From positions 15,250,001 through 15,314,000 of the forward strand of contig CM049308.1 of assembly GCA_026874595.1 (NCBI GenBank): a DNA stretch of 64,000 bases, written 5' to 3'. Under the pieces are notes generated by a model. It ran no database searches. It was given only the letters and a program-made list of their open reading frames with translations, and was not told the origin of the DNA. Shown in pieces: positions 23,235-37,020 of the stretch (positions are counted from its first letter, which is position 1; every line of letters starts with the position of its first letter). The DNA is from Sipunculus nudus. Taxonomy: Eukaryota; Annelida; Sipuncula; Golfingiida; Sipunculidae. Position numbers and translations under genes: made by a program.

Positions 23235-24420
23235 CACCGGTCGGGGGAACAAAATACATTGTAAAACGTTGACAGATAACACACGAAGATCACAAATATG
23301 TGTCGGAGGGTAAAACGTGAGGAAGTTATTGTAGAATAAAATATGAGGAAAACGCATGAGACTGTGTTGTTGGATAAAAATCAGGAACATAAGACATTGC
23401 TCAGTAAAACATGGGGAAAATAAGAGACTGTGTGTAAGATTAAACTCTATGAACATAATACTTTATTGCATGTAGGATGCAATATGAGGAAGATGAGATA
23501 ATGTGGAGTAAAACATGAGGAACGTTAGACTACATGTAGGAAGTTAGATGAGATACATACAACATTGTAAGACAAATACTGAGCACGTAAGACTGTAATG
23601 TGTGATAAAACGTAAGAAATACGAAACATTCAGGATAAAAGTAGAGAACGTAAGACTGTATTACAGGATCAATGCATAAGAAACATCAGATATAAGATAA
23701 TGCGATAAAATGCGAGAAACTCATATTGTAGAAAAAACAAAGGTACATATGATGCCATTGTGGGATAACACTTGAGGAACATCAGAATTTATTTGCAGGA
23801 TAAAATATAAGGAAGAAAATACTATATTGCTGGCTACAACATGAAGAACCCAGACGGTTGCAATATAGAAGAAATATCATCTTAAGTGTGCAGTCTCGCA
23901 TGTACGACATTAAACTGAATGGAGTCTGCATTGAGGGAAAAAATATTGTTGGCAGGATGAAAATTGGGGAAAACAGGGCTTTTTTGTAGAGTAACTCTGA
24001 CAAGACATCATTTTAAGACTGAATATGGTTGAAGAGCAAGGCATAAAGTGAGGAAACAAGGCTGTATTGTAGTATCAACGTGAGCAACAACAATGTATTA
24101 TTAGGTAATAAAAACCTGGCAAGAGCCAAGTGTCGTTATTAGATGACGGTAAACAAATACACATTACAGGATATAAATAAATCAACTTATAGTATAGAAT
24201 GTATCTCATTATCTATTCAGAAGGCGCCCTCAAGTGCAAGTTTCATTAAGCAAGAAGACTCAGAAAAAAGTGCAATGATTACATTGCCTACATGTGGCGG
24301 GGATTTTATCCATGTTACAAGCGGCCGTCTGTAACCTCGCTCTGGCGTGGCAAAACCTGAGGAAACACTACTGCTGCGGGGTCAAATAATCCAGAAACAA
24401 GACGGGTTTCGTAAATAAGT
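23235..24420. repeat. Highly degenerate ~32-bp tandem repeat field
   Basis: A loose unit of 29-36 bp recurs at least 17 times between 23235 and 23860, then more weakly to about 24420. Its approximate core is AGGATAAAACATGAGGAAC followed by RTAAGACTGTATTG. Individual units differ at a quarter or more of positions but keep the order GGATAAAA - TGAGGAA - AGACTGTATTG. The + strand is strongly purine-biased throughout. This is an old, unhomogenised minisatellite. Confidence 0.75.
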
Positions 24421-27400
24421 CATGTCTAATGGCCAAATGAACATTAAATAGTATTTTTTCACGGGTCGCTTTTTATGACTTACGGACAGAGAAATCCGTC
24501 AGTGTTCTTATATTTAGGAGATTAAGCGAGGCAGATGCTAAATTAATATAAATGCCTCCTTGGGCCCGTGCATAGAAACATATAAAAAATACAAGTAGAC
24601 AGCGGCAACATGTTGTAGGTAATGTAAATAACAAAATCCTGGATTTATTGGGATGACAGGTTATTTATATTCTTTTCTTCTCACTGGAGTCTGATTGTGC
24701 ACATTCCTTAATTAGCTCCAGTTCCGCTCAGTATCCTCTGAAACTTACTAACGCCCACCCAAAATTATCAATCTCTTTTTCGGAACAAGGGCCTGACTAA
24801 CAATGGACCGGTTTACTTTGATATACCAAGAAAACCTGAATAATTTTGCAAATGTGCAGGAGAGGATTTGGGTGAAAAACGGGCCATGGATATCGAAAAC
24901 GAGTAAAATTCTCCATGACAGTGTTTTTCGAAATAACATAAAAAAAATGTTTTTAAATCTTATGTTCTAGTACACATAACACGTGTTTACATAACACGAC
25001 ATAACATTCAAATTATAAGATTTACCCCGTTATCTGATACAAGGGTCCCACAAGTGGGGCTCAACTATGTAGTCGCGCTGCCATCTACGTGTTACATGAA
25101 ACTTCTGTGTGACAGGATATAAAATACGCAGAGACCAATCTTGGCCTCAGTTAATACCATCGTCAGACAGGGAAACCTTGAAGCCCAACAGCCTAGTATG
25201 TTGTCTGAAAATAATACAGAAAGATTTGGACTGACAGAGAAGTTTTTTATCTAAGTTTTAAAACCTTTCTATTTTCACTTCAGACTAATAAAAGGTGCTT
25301 GTAGCTTATTACCGCTCTTTATAGAATGACAATGAAGGAAACTAGATGACAGTATATACTATTTTATCAGAAAGCCATATCGATGCCTGGTAAGCTTGGA
25401 GTGGTAGACTGAATCACTTTGTGATCACGAAAGAGTTCTACATAGTGGTGGCTGACTTCGAAACCGAGGCCCAGTATCCATACGACCAGACTACGTCCTT
25501 TCGTATGTAGTTTTATTAGATCAATCACCCTGATAAGGATATGCGAAAAAAAGTCAATTACAAAACACTATATATGAATATAGTTTACTCGAGTAGGTAA
25601 CATGGTTCGATATAACCTGCTTGGTAAACTAATGACTTATCAAGCAAAGTTAAAGACTAGCAATATGTAATACACGGACGAATCTGCGATGTATTAGTGC
25701 ATAGTACCAAAATATTCAACCAGATGTCAGCACTCATATTTCTCCGACAATTTTTTACACAGGACCCAACATTAAATGAAAAAAAAACATTAGTAGAGCG
25801 TCCGAGTAAGGCTTATGAAGATAATGAATAATTTTCTTTTCTATTTTAAAATAGTAAATAATTTGCATAAGTACGCACCTCTTCATGTGATAACAATTAA
25901 TTAAAAATGCATCCATATGTAAAAACGGAAACCATAAGAACAGATTAACGTAGGTGAAAGTGTACCCTCACTCCAACCTAAAATAAACACAAATATTTTC
26001 TAGATAAATAAGAATTGTAAAACATAACAGTTAAGCATCCCGCCGAAATGAAACTGAATGTCACAATAATACCGATTATGCTCATATGTTTTCAAGTCTG
26101 TAGTTTAGTTATTGAGGTCAGACAATCATGTTTTACCTCCTTTTATATTATCATATAGCACAGGTAGCGATAAAAGTCTAATTACAACAGATTATGCTTC
26201 CACACTTCCTTAGGAAAAAAACACATTATTTTCTTTTTATTTTGCCACACCTTAGTATGGATTTTATCAAATGTTTTACGCTTGCTATGTTTAATGTGTC
26301 GTCTGCAGAGGGAATGATCAGCACGGTCAGTATAGGAATTCGCCCGAAAAACAGCTTATATTTAACTATTGTCATCATATTTGCTGGCCCTATTAAGTGC
26401 CTCCAGGTTTCATTCAGTTCTTGATTGAGTTCTTGATATAATCCCGTTCACAAAAACAAATCAACACTGTATACTTCCTCATCATTCCGGTTTTCCACGC
26501 ACAAACAAATCCAAGGGCTATCACAATTGCTAAAACCGAACTCAACTGTTAAAAATGTGCACTTGTTTTATGAAAATCAGGTTATGAAATCACCAATGTC
26601 TGTTGACTGTTATGTCTGTTTTCCTATATTATTTTGGTTTTTCGTTTATTTGTTTTGATGCCTAGGAACAAGATATCACAAAACGTTAAAATTTAAATAA
26701 CTTTTGTGGACAGAGACACGAAAGAGAACATTAAATTGAGTAAAATAAAGTGTATGATGTTACAGCGAGTAATGAAAAACTGACTGAAATTCGAATTATG
26801 AAACGGAAGAAAAACTAGATGTTTGCACACCGGACAGGCTTAAAATATACCCTGCACTGTCTTAATATTGTATAGTTTTCTTAACTCGTGTAGCTCCACA
26901 TACATACCTGTACTTTGGGCCCTGACGTAAGTCGTAACAAAGAAATAAGACGTACATGTCCAACATCCTGTAAGCCGACGAAACATTTTAATTGGTTAGA
27001 GATAATGAAAGTTTAATATTAAGGTTGTCACATACGGGCCCGTAGCTTTGCTGGAAGCACCTTTGATATTACATGAGGAGGAAGTCATTCACCTCAAATT
27101 GAACAAGTACTCTTGGTCTTTCTTGAGTTATTAACGTAGTGATATCTCATTTTAGTCTGGATTATATACTCATTTGAATCATGGCTCACGGCACTGCCCT
27201 TGATCGAGGTAAAGGTGAGCACATTAGGTTATATTTTAAAAGGGCCCATTCACCTTTAAAGCATGTTGAATTAGCATTAAAAAATAGCTTATTCTTTTTC
27301 AAATAAATCTGTGCTTGCCAAAACATTGCCTTGAATCCGTTTGCACCACTCCTGTAAACGAGTGTTAAAAACAGGGGACCGGGCGCGATCACAGATGTCA

Positions 27401-28105
27401 ACATAAACACAGCGCGTTGGGCCGTGTGTATCGCGGGGGCCTCAACACGTGTCAATCAGAACATGCCTGACTGGCTTGCTCCCCCCCCCCCCCAAAGGAA
27501 TACATGTTCCCGCTGGCTGAAACACCGTGTGTTGCGGCTCATATTCGGACCTCCTGTCATGCGGCCTCGTTATGCTTAACAGACACACGTGGACTGTATT
27601 TAAACTGGTATTGAGAAAGAACAGGCATAATATTGCTCCTGATTATGTCCCTTTAAGGAGATTTTAGAAGTGCACAAACATATAATCAAGAGATCCACAT
27701 AAAAATGCGTCCTAACGGGCCGACCTATTACTCAGTATATTTGCCCAAGGGACCAGGTTATCAAATACAGAGGCCTCTATATTTTGAGGTTGAATCATTA
27801 CCAGTTGATATCGAGTTTATAAATATACAGCTTATTTATATAATACGTACGTATTGTGAATGAAATTTATATATATGGATGTGATAGATCTGAATCACTA
27901 CGGCCAGTTTCGCCTCATCTGCTCATCAGGTGAATGAAGTTCAACTATTGATCATTTCTTTTTTTTTTTATAAATTCTTTTTCGCAAGCTTGGATGCCTT
28001 TGTTCCATGGCGACAGGTGGATACAATTTCGGGGCGTTTGTTCGGTAAGCTCTTTTGTCGCCTTGGATCAAGGGCTCCAACTATGTTACCTGCATGCGTG
28101 TCCAC
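24421..28105. other. Unassigned intergenic stretch
   Basis: No exon recognised. 27350-27560 is an isolated CpG- and GC-rich island with a C13 run (27481-27493). TTTTAAAAGGGCCCATTCACC at 27232-27252 resembles the terminus of the TTAA MITE family and may be a solo end. Confidence 0.4.
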
Positions 28106-29196
28106 CAGAGGCGAATCCAGAAATTCGAGAACAGGGGGCGTTAATATTGAATTGACGGTTGATGGGAATTATAAATACTAAGTTCTTAATTTTTTGTTTT
28201 GTAAATTTAATATAACCATTATTAGTATTATTAGTAATATTAGTATCATTATTACTACGTCATATATTTTACATTATGGAAAGTATTGGTAAAATCTATA
28301 CAGGTATGTTTTAATGAAAGTTGTATATATTTACATGGAACAGGGTATGGGAGTGAGTGTCCTCCTCCCATATGGGGAAATTTGGCAATAAAATATGGGG
28401 AATATCCCTTATGGGGAAAAAGGACATTTTGACTCACACTTAACAAAAGATTATGAGGATTTTCTGTTCCTCCACTATTATTCTTTACATGTTTTTTGCA
28501 TAATGTATTCAAACTTAAGGGGATGGGGGTTAAGGTATGGCTGGCTTTAATATTCATATTTCCTCAAAATTAGTGTATAAACTGGAAAGTCCAAACATTC
28601 AATAGTTTGTAACATGTTGGTGTCAATGGTGAAAATGCTTATCTACGTTTATAACTTGCAACATGTCATCTTTTTAATGTTGTTCTCTTAGTAAAATATG
28701 TCAGACTTTGCATTTTACCGGCTTCTGTGGTCTTGAAAAAGCACATGCAGGACTCGAACAGCAGAACAGAGAGCGTGAGTTGGAGTTTCAGCCGAGGAGC
28801 CGTGAGATTTTTCATGGTCGACCAAGCCCAAGTTGAGCTATATGTAGGCCAATAGCGTGCCGCATTAACAGACGAATGCGATCGAGGGGGGGGGGGGGAT
28901 TTCTCGGTGTTATGAACAAGCAGAGTAAGATAACGGAAAGACTCTCTCAGAATAAAAATTTGGATTCTATCTCAATGGAGAAAATCAATCAGGTGTTCAT
29001 TAATGTTCTCATCTTATAAATTGGAAAGTGATAAACATGATAATCTAATCGCTAGGGAATAAAATGGATATATGAAAATTGAAAATTAATTTCGAATAAA
29101 TGGTAAAAAAATTCGATAAAATGAGAGATGTTTCAGCTCAACGAGGGGGGGGGGGGGGAGGCGTACTGCGGGCGACCCCTTGTGGACCCGTCACTG
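28106..29196. mobile_element. Possible hAT-like non-autonomous element
   Basis: The left end is CAGAGGCGAATCCAG and the right end read inward is CAGTGACGGGTCCAC. Both resemble the CAGNGGCGGATCCA terminus common to invertebrate hAT-type MITEs (from memory). Runs of 13 and 14 G lie inside at 28886 and 29145. The flanking 8-mers do not match, so pairing of these two ends is uncertain. Confidence 0.3.
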
Positions 29197-30188
29197 TTTC
29201 ACCTTCTTTAAAGGTGCCTGTTCATATTAGTTATACCTGAAACACAATGTTCTCTCTTAGAAATATAATTTTATCTGCCACATATCGTTCTAAAGCCAAT
29301 ACACAATAAAAAAAATTTGCACCGAACACGATCACTGGTCTGAAAATGTGAAGTGTTGTTTCATTTTGTTGTTGTTGAAAAACAAAACAGCTTTTCTCGT
29401 TCCGAGGCGCCTTGACGTAACAGTGACGTACTCCATTGTACAATGGGACTAACCATCCTTCCGCCAAAGTACAAAAACAAAACTCTTGTAAATAAGGATT
29501 ATGAGAAGGCCAGGACTAGATTCTGAATGTCAAACTTCTAAATCAAATTAAATTTTTCAAGAAAAAAACCTGTTTACATTGCTCATTCGCATGTTTACCA
29601 AATATTACTTATTCCGTTACGTTTTTACCGAAAAACATTAAATTAACTTTCATGTAATTTGGCTTGAAACAATTCTAATTAACACATTTTGACGGATTAC
29701 ATCTACTTATTCACTACATTTTATGCCTACACCACTCATGTATATAGAGGCCCCAGCGCATTGTGGGAAAGGAATTTTTTACACCCACAATTCCTAACCA
29801 GCTGAGTCGTACTCAGTGAGCGTGCGGGACGAAAGAGCTGAATCACGAATAGTTTACACGTTTATTATATATCTCTTGTCAAATTCAACCACTCGGGGTT
29901 ATGTCTTGAGCAGGAAATCGATATCTTTATGATAAACTGTTCGTTCCAAAAGTGGCATTCGGTAAATGTGTGTCACGACCTTAGTTATTTAAGATCAGGC
30001 TTTTTCCTTCAATGACATTTGGTCAAATAACAATGTAAAAAAAAAACGTTGAAAGCCAATAATATATGAGTCAGACTATAGTCACCAAACAACTTCTGAG
30101 GTAGATTTTCAGTTAGCAAAGCTTGTCTAGAAATGCATTACATGCCGGGAAGACGAACATACTAAAGCTCAGTGCGTACCGAAAGTTG

Positions 30189-30195
<7 letters not shown>
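29197..30195. other. Unassigned stretch
   Basis: No gene supported. GCGCATTGTGGGAAAGG at about 29757 recalls half of a ZNF143-type promoter motif; CTGAGT-CGT-ACTCAG near 29810 can form a hairpin. Confidence 0.35.

Positions 30196-30245
<50 letters not shown>
30196..30245. repeat. (TA)n microsatellite
   Basis: About 25 uninterrupted TA units. Confidence 0.98.
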
Positions 30246-30248
<3 letters not shown>

Positions 30249-30507
30249 TTTATTGTATATATGTTTTTCCCTGAAGGCGAAAAAGGCCCTCAAAATACTA
30301 CAAGACTGAAAAGAAAACTATTACCTTTGACATGTCACTGTTGTGTCGTATAAGAAAACATAGACACCAATAACTTACGAGATTTTCCACTTTAATTCAC
30401 AGCGGACAAGCTCTTTGACACAAATAAAATAGCCTACTTACAAAAATGGTTTCTCAAATGATTTTATGATTGAAAGTTATTATATCCAGAATAAAAAGAA
30501 CAGAAAC

Positions 30508-30669
<162 letters not shown>

Positions 30670-31228
30670 AATTCTTAAAAATAAATATTTATGTAGCCTA
30701 TATGCTGGAATCTTTCCGCTGCCTCTGGTCACGCAGGCACCTAAGTACTGCGAATTGAGTATTAGACTGTATTTGCCTGTGGTATGAGTTAACTAAATAC
30801 CATGTTGATACAAGTGTGTTTTATATGGCCGCGAGGACGGGGATCCCAGTGATCCATATAACCCACTAATAACATAATGGTGCAAATTATGCAGTGACAA
30901 TAAAAAAATCAGCCAATTTGTGAGCTCCAAGCCCTGAGTTATGTTGTCATTTCTGATCACAAGCGGTCGTGTAGTTAAGACTGATGGGCTTGAAAGGGGT
31001 TTTTCATGTCGAGGTAATTAGCATAAATTAACATGGGATTCTCTTCGATTTTTCTCACAAGTCGCTAAAGGGTTTGCTGTGGATGCTGCCAACAAATCTC
31101 TGCACTATATCACTATTTTTTCACAAACACACTGCCCGCTTATTATGCAAAATACGAATAAATATGCAAATGAGGCAATAATAATGCATAGGGGTGAGTC
31201 ATGGGATTTAGGAAAAGGGGAATTGTTT

Positions 31229-31397
<169 letters not shown>

Positions 31398-31904
31398 CCT
31401 TTGGAGACATCCCATTGTATACGAGTAATTATAGAAACTATTGCATATATAAAAAGAATGAACCGAAATGTATATTTTCTAGTTTTCCGAACAAGAAGGT
31501 GACAGTACCATGAAGCATTATTGCCAAAAAAATATCAAAAATGAGGTTACAAGGGCACTGCGAAAACAATAAGTTAAGAAATTATTTTTAAATAGTATTT
31601 TGTAAGTCTTCCGTATTTCGGAAACATTCTTGCTTACATTGTATGCACATGTCTTACAGATCTCTTCAGACTTTTTCTTCCACATTTAACATGTATATCT
31701 GTATGAGAACACACCCTCATAATAAGTTGTAAAAGTTAAACTATGATCTTTGATCTGCATACGTCGAGTAAACTTAGAAACAAAAGCATCGATAGCCTAC
31801 CAAATGCATTTAACATTCATTTGTTGATAATTTATAAAGTACAGTTCAAAAGGTTACTGCTCATAAACTCGAATATGATTAATGAAATTAGAAACTTTAG
31901 GACC

Positions 31905-32310
31905 AATGAAAAATTAAAGAAACCAATTGAGAAAAAAGACACTGGAGTAACAGAGAAAATTAGAATAGAAACCAAGAAACTTTAAAAATCATGAAAGAAA
32001 TAAAGAAAGAAATAGTGGAAGAAACAGGGCAGTCGGGAAAAGAAGAAATCAAGGGAGAAGGAAAACAAGAAAGGAATTCAGAAAATGAATGCAAAATCCT
32101 TTTGAAAAGGTTCACAGGAAAAGAAATCAGGAGAGAAGTTAAATTAAAAAAGTAAAGAAAGAATTAAAGAAAATGAAAATATTTCAAGAAATAGGGGCCT
32201 GTATGGAGAACACTTATCTAGATAATAAAAAAAATAAAAGAGAAAACAAAAATTCAGACAGACGAAACCAAGAAAGAATGAATTATGAAGGAGAGTTTTT
32301 CAGAAAAATG
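31905..32310. repeat. Purine-rich strand-asymmetric tract
   Basis: About 400 bp in which the + strand is overwhelmingly A and G (AAAGAAATAAAGAAAGAAAT and similar), with no exact period. Not coding: stops occur in all frames. Confidence 0.7.
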
Positions 32311-33930
32311 TAATGGTAAATTTGTAAATTTTAACAGTATTGCTTGGATATAAAGCCTTTCGTTATATCAATGAAGATGTTTTTTCTAGGAGTCTTATCG
32401 AACTGTCTTTAAGTTAAGCACTTTCTTAAATTCAAACAAAAGTGACAAGAAACGTGCCCCATCTAATACCTGCTTATCGGCAGCACAAGGATTTACTTAT
32501 GATAATTCCTGATTTTTCTATTTTCTGTTCAAACGCAAGGTACTCAGTCTCTAATCTTCTGTGTTTTGCTTACTCTACACATGTTAAATCCTGTCAGCGC
32601 CAAAATCCCTGAAAATGAATCCCCCGCTGAAGTCCCCGTCTCCGTCTCCGAAGGCATAATCCCCAGGGACAAAATCTCTTCTGAGAAAAAAAAATACCCG
32701 AGAATATTTCTCACAAGGATGTCGCGGAGGCAAAGTTTATCTGGCGTATATTCTATCATCTGTGTCTTAACAGACATACATGATAGATATGTGCTTTCTT
32801 TTATTGTCAAACATTAAACAAATACTTTTTTTATATTTTTAATAATATATCTACATAAAGATTGAGTTTTTTGGTCAGAGGTCTGGCCACTAATTTGAGC
32901 TACATGTAGTCATCACCGTCCGCCATCCTTCATGCAAAATGACGGGGATATGCTTGAACCCAGGCACAGATCCAGGGTAAGCCCCCCCCCCCCCCCATAT
33001 CTTAAGAAATGGGTATCACTGATAATCAGTCTAAGTAAAAATAAAACATTATTTGGTTGAAGCAAGGAGAAAAACAGCTTACACGGTGTATATGTTCACA
33101 TACATTAAAGCATCAACAGCCTATCATTTGCATTTATTATGAAATATTCATTTATAAATATCTTATATAACGAAAGACTTTTTAAAATTAATTTTAGCAA
33201 CAAAGGCATCTTCGTTATAAGGAAAAAAGGGTGATAAGGTTTGTGAATAATCATCTTCGCCATCTTACGGCCATTATTGCGTGTTTTCTAATCTGAACAT
33301 CATCTAATCTGAACATTGCAGTTATTTTCTACTGGAACCAAGACTTGATTCCTATACGTAACTGGTTGAAGGTAGCGGACGATTGAGTTTGGAAATCCTA
33401 GATTGGTGGTATAAGGGCAAGATACCTGCCGACAGCCAATGGATGCTACTGGTTGCTTTAAAGGCCTACGGCTGTTCCACCAGCTATACCAATTCCTTTA
33501 CTGGTATCAGAAGTTATTCTTTCAAAAGAATTTTTTAACACTCCCTGCATGGTCGTCTATCACTAAATCTTCATATCACAAGGCTGGTATAATGGTTTTT
33601 CATTTAGTTACAGATTTACAAAACTCTTCAAGTTAAAACGACATTTTGATTTTTACCGATATGTTTAATTTAATTCGAACACCAATGGACAGTTCATAAT
33701 ATGTGTATTTGTATATTTTCATATCTTTGGTGAGACGACTTCATGAATGGCAAAACTATCGAGAGAATCTAAAATTATCTTTAATAGTATTTACCAATGT
33801 AAAGTTCTTCGTCACATGAAAATCCTTATAAACCGTCCTTATACCTTTCCCATCAATGTCGAGGATGCATGTGATCAACTAATTCAACATTACGCCAGGA
33901 AACTTAATAAGTCAAATTTTTAAGGATTAC
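32311..33930. other. Unassigned intergenic stretch
   Basis: No gene seen. CAGGCACAGATCCAGGG followed by C15 (32982-32996) looks like a degraded hAT-type terminus without a partner. Confidence 0.4.
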
Positions 33931-34657
33931 GCTGTGTTTCAGTGTCCGCATATCTGCTTATATGCGTGAAAAATTGCTCGTATGATATCTTTAAACTGTC
34001 GTGTTTCCATGTGTCCGTCAGAGTTTATGCGTTTATGCGTATACGGGTGAAACTCGTTACAGGAGACCTCGTCACGCATTGGATCTGCGTTGATCTAAAG
34101 GAACAGCCGGTAGGGCATATAAAGTGTTGTCAACCTAGCTTTCTGTGGTTAGACCTGCTAAATCCGTCTTAAGCACTTTATACTTATACCAGTTCCAGAA
34201 GCGGATCCATGGGGGAGGGTCCACGGGGTCCGCCCCCCCCCCCCCTTTTTTTAGGTTGACGCAGCTTTATTATAAGGGTTTCAGACCAATTTTTTGCGGG
34301 CTGGACCCCCCCCCCTTTCCCGACCCGCGGACTTTTATTCAGGGTTGTCATCAGTCCTCCTGTGTTGGACCTCTCCTTTTCCTAAATCCTGGATCCGCCC
34401 CTGAGTTTTCTCATATATATTTTGCGCGAAAGAAACACAACGATTTTCACGTATATATCGATATATACGCATAAACGTACACATCGAAACAGCTATTTTT
34501 TATGCATATCCGCGCACAAGGAAACATGGTTATTTGAACGCATATACACATATGCGTATGCATGGACAGTTTTTTTTCATGCATATATGTATAAAATGGA
34601 CACACCGCTATTTTTCACGCATATTCGCATACATATACGCGCATGTGGAAACACAGC
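33931..34657. mobile_element. MITE with ~50-bp terminal inverted repeats
   Basis: The left end GCTGTGTTTCAGTGTCCGCA and the inward-read right end GCTGTGTTTCCACATGCGCG begin related arms. Both arms reach ATATGCGTGAAAAAT after about 35-40 bp. TAC flanks both sides (33928-33930 and 34658-34660), a possible 3-bp target duplication. ATGCG/CGCAT and GTGTTTCCA motifs are scattered inside. It is interrupted by another MITE. Confidence 0.65.
34196..34403. mobile_element. hAT-like MITE nested in the previous element
   Basis: The left end is CAGAAGCGGATCCATGG and the inward-read right end is CAGGGGCGGATCCAGGA. The interior contains C13 (34233) and C10 (34306) runs. The flanks AGTTC and AGTTTTC are similar but not an exact duplication. 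Confidence 0.6.
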
Positions 34658-34660
34658 TAC

Positions 34661-35540
34661 GCGCATGACTGAGATGAAGTACACAGTAATCTCTTGGCAC
34701 AGAGAGAATACATTATAGGACTGCTAATACGATTGTCTAATACTAGCTAACGTTATGCATTGCTAAGCGACGGGAGGCCCGTAAATTCCCGCCATATCTA
34801 GTTTAAACAGGAAAAAGGTGGCAGATTAATATGACAGGTGTCTACAATCAATCAAATAGCATGTATTTTACATCAGAAACAACGGGTAAACCTCGGCTGC
34901 CGATGATGGCTGCCCAGGTCCCTGAGCTCCAGTACAGTCTCATCGTGTCCTTTGTTCGTCCAGTGCTTCACTGGACTGGTGCGAACATGACATTTTTGTG
35001 ACAAAAACGGCCCGACAACATTAAATGTCTGCCTCAAATCCAAAGGTCAACCTGCCAATATATCTAATTCAGGATTAATAACTGGATAGATCACAATATA
35101 TGATGGGATTGAATTGCAGAAGTCAAACTAAGGGTATCATAAAGTTTTTTTCAGCAGGGGCAGAATTAGAGAGGGCGAAGTGATCGCGAGTCATCTGTTT
35201 TTCGACCAAAAAAAATCTGAAAATAGAATAATCTATGTTTAATATAGAAAAAAAAGCCACATTTAGCGTCTGGTACCGTTTTCTTCCCTATATATTCTTC
35301 CTTATATTCTTGCATTACCGGTACCCTTGTTGACCTGTGCCACGGCGTATGATAAATGTGTGATATCAATTTTGATGTTTACCAAGATTTTGTATTCCTG
35401 GTTTCCAGCTCTACGTTGTGGTATACCAATTAATTATATGAACCGATGATTAGTCATTGTTACCCATAATAGATTAAATTTGTTGCATTTTTGCATAAGA
35501 ATTAAATCTAATCTTGTGCAGGGAACAGTTGATAACTTGT
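34661..35540. other. Unassigned stretch
   Basis: A GC-richer patch lies at 34890-35040 with a perfect GTCCAGTG-CTT-CACTGGAC hairpin (34958-34976). No gene recognised. Confidence 0.45.
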
Positions 35541-35825
35541 GCAGCGAACTGTTGATCAATGATAACCCGGCCGTTCATTTGACCTGTGCAGCGAACTGTT
35601 GATCAATAATAACCCGGCCGTTCATTTGACCTGTGCAGCGAACAGTTGATCAATGATAACCCGGACGTTCATTTGACCTGTGCAGCGAACAGTCGATCAA
35701 TGATATAACCCGGCCGTTCATTTGACCTGTGCAGCGAACAGTTGATCAATGATAACCCGGCCGTTCATTTGACCTGTGCAGCGAACAGTTGATCAATGAT
35801 AACCTGGCTGTTCATTTGACCTTTC
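35541..35825. repeat. 47-bp minisatellite, six units
   Basis: GCAGCG marks unit starts at 35541, 35588, 35635, 35682, 35731 and 35778 (period 47, one unit 49 through a TA insertion). Each unit holds GTTGATCAATGATAACCCGG and CCGTTCATTTGACCTGT. TTGATCAA is a perfect palindrome, altered to TCGATCAA in one unit. Confidence 0.97.
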
Positions 35826-37020
35826 AGTATGATCTGCAATTAAGACTGCATTTACACCGGCAACATTTTAAATATAATTCTATACAGCAGATCTGACAGT
35901 AGTATAGCCGGTACATAAACTTATCGATTAATAATCAGTATTATTATCAGAATTAATAAATATAGAATTATCAGAATATCAGTAATTTTAAATCAGTATA
36001 TGTACAGGTAGATAACGTGACATATATACATACAGAAAATACCTTGCATACCTTGATATGTTGTGAAGACCCATGAAAAAAATCTAAAATACCTTTAACT
36101 AAAGAAAGCCGACCATAAATGATATAACATTTACTCCAAACTGTTACTTGTCGTGTTCTTACCTCACATTATAATCTCTCCACCTGGTTTCTTAACTGCT
36201 AAAACGTGACTTGTTGAAGAGAAGATAACTATGGAGCCAAACATTACATAAACCCGTAGCGATAGCCTTTAAGGTCTTCCTTGTCAAGCAGTGTCATTTA
36301 ATGAGTCTTGAATATGGTTACAGACAATCAGAAGTCTTTGATTGTGGTCAATGGTATTTTTATCAAAACAGCCAAAAGAGTGGTTTGCAGTTTGAAAGTG
36401 TACCTTATACTATATGAAAATGGGGGCAAATGAAATAAAGGATTCATTCAAAATTAAGAACTAATAATTAAGAAATAATTCAATTGAGATTTCATGCTTA
36501 ACTAAGTTTCCCAAGACAGAAAGAGGGACCCTATTTCCTAAATAATAAATGCAAGCTGGACCATCCTCCATCCCCGTCAGTCATGATCAATAATGATGAC
36601 CTTTTGCTTAGGCTATTCTTGGTATCCAAATTGCCCTCCTTTAAAAAAAGTCTCTGTCACCCTGAGAAAAAAATTGTTATTAAATTTTTGTACTGATTTT
36701 GTTAATATACTTACATTACAGGGAGGAGAAGAGGGGACGAGGAATGACCCTAAGAGCCACCAAGGAAAAGTAAAACTTGCTGTATAGAATAATTCCTCAA
36801 TGACACAGTGATGTCACAGAATAGACCAATAAACTCTCTATTAAGAATTTAAGCCTCTCTCGTAAGGAGGGGAGGTTTATACAGGTTGACAAATTTATTT
36901 CTAAATCATTATTTGGGTCAAAATAGTTAGACCTCAGTTCTTAAGACCATACCTGCCATATCAAATTCCATCATTTTCACTCTGTTGTGATTATCAGAGG
37001 GATGTGCGTGTACATGTGTG
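35826..37020. other. Unassigned stretch downstream of PPP1R36
   Basis: No gene seen. CpG becomes scarce from about 36.4 kb rightwards, that is before the 3' end of PPP1R36. Confidence 0.4.

Noticed and set aside
27186..27455. 89-codon minus-strand frame
   Set aside because: Mixed composition, no motif or splice sites, and it overlaps a MITE-like terminus.
28738..28835. Plus-strand exon-like stretch (LEQQNRERELEFQPRSREIF)
   Set aside because: An AG lies upstream, but there is no good donor and no neighbouring exon. It falls within a possible mobile element.
29757..29775. ZNF143-like promoter half-motif near a TATATA
   Set aside because: Too short and partial to call a promoter, and no transcript or coding exon starts nearby.
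35541..35825. Regularly spaced palindromic repeats, CRISPR-like at first sight
   Set aside because: The whole 47-bp unit repeats, including what would be the spacer, and the DNA is eukaryotic. It is a minisatellite.
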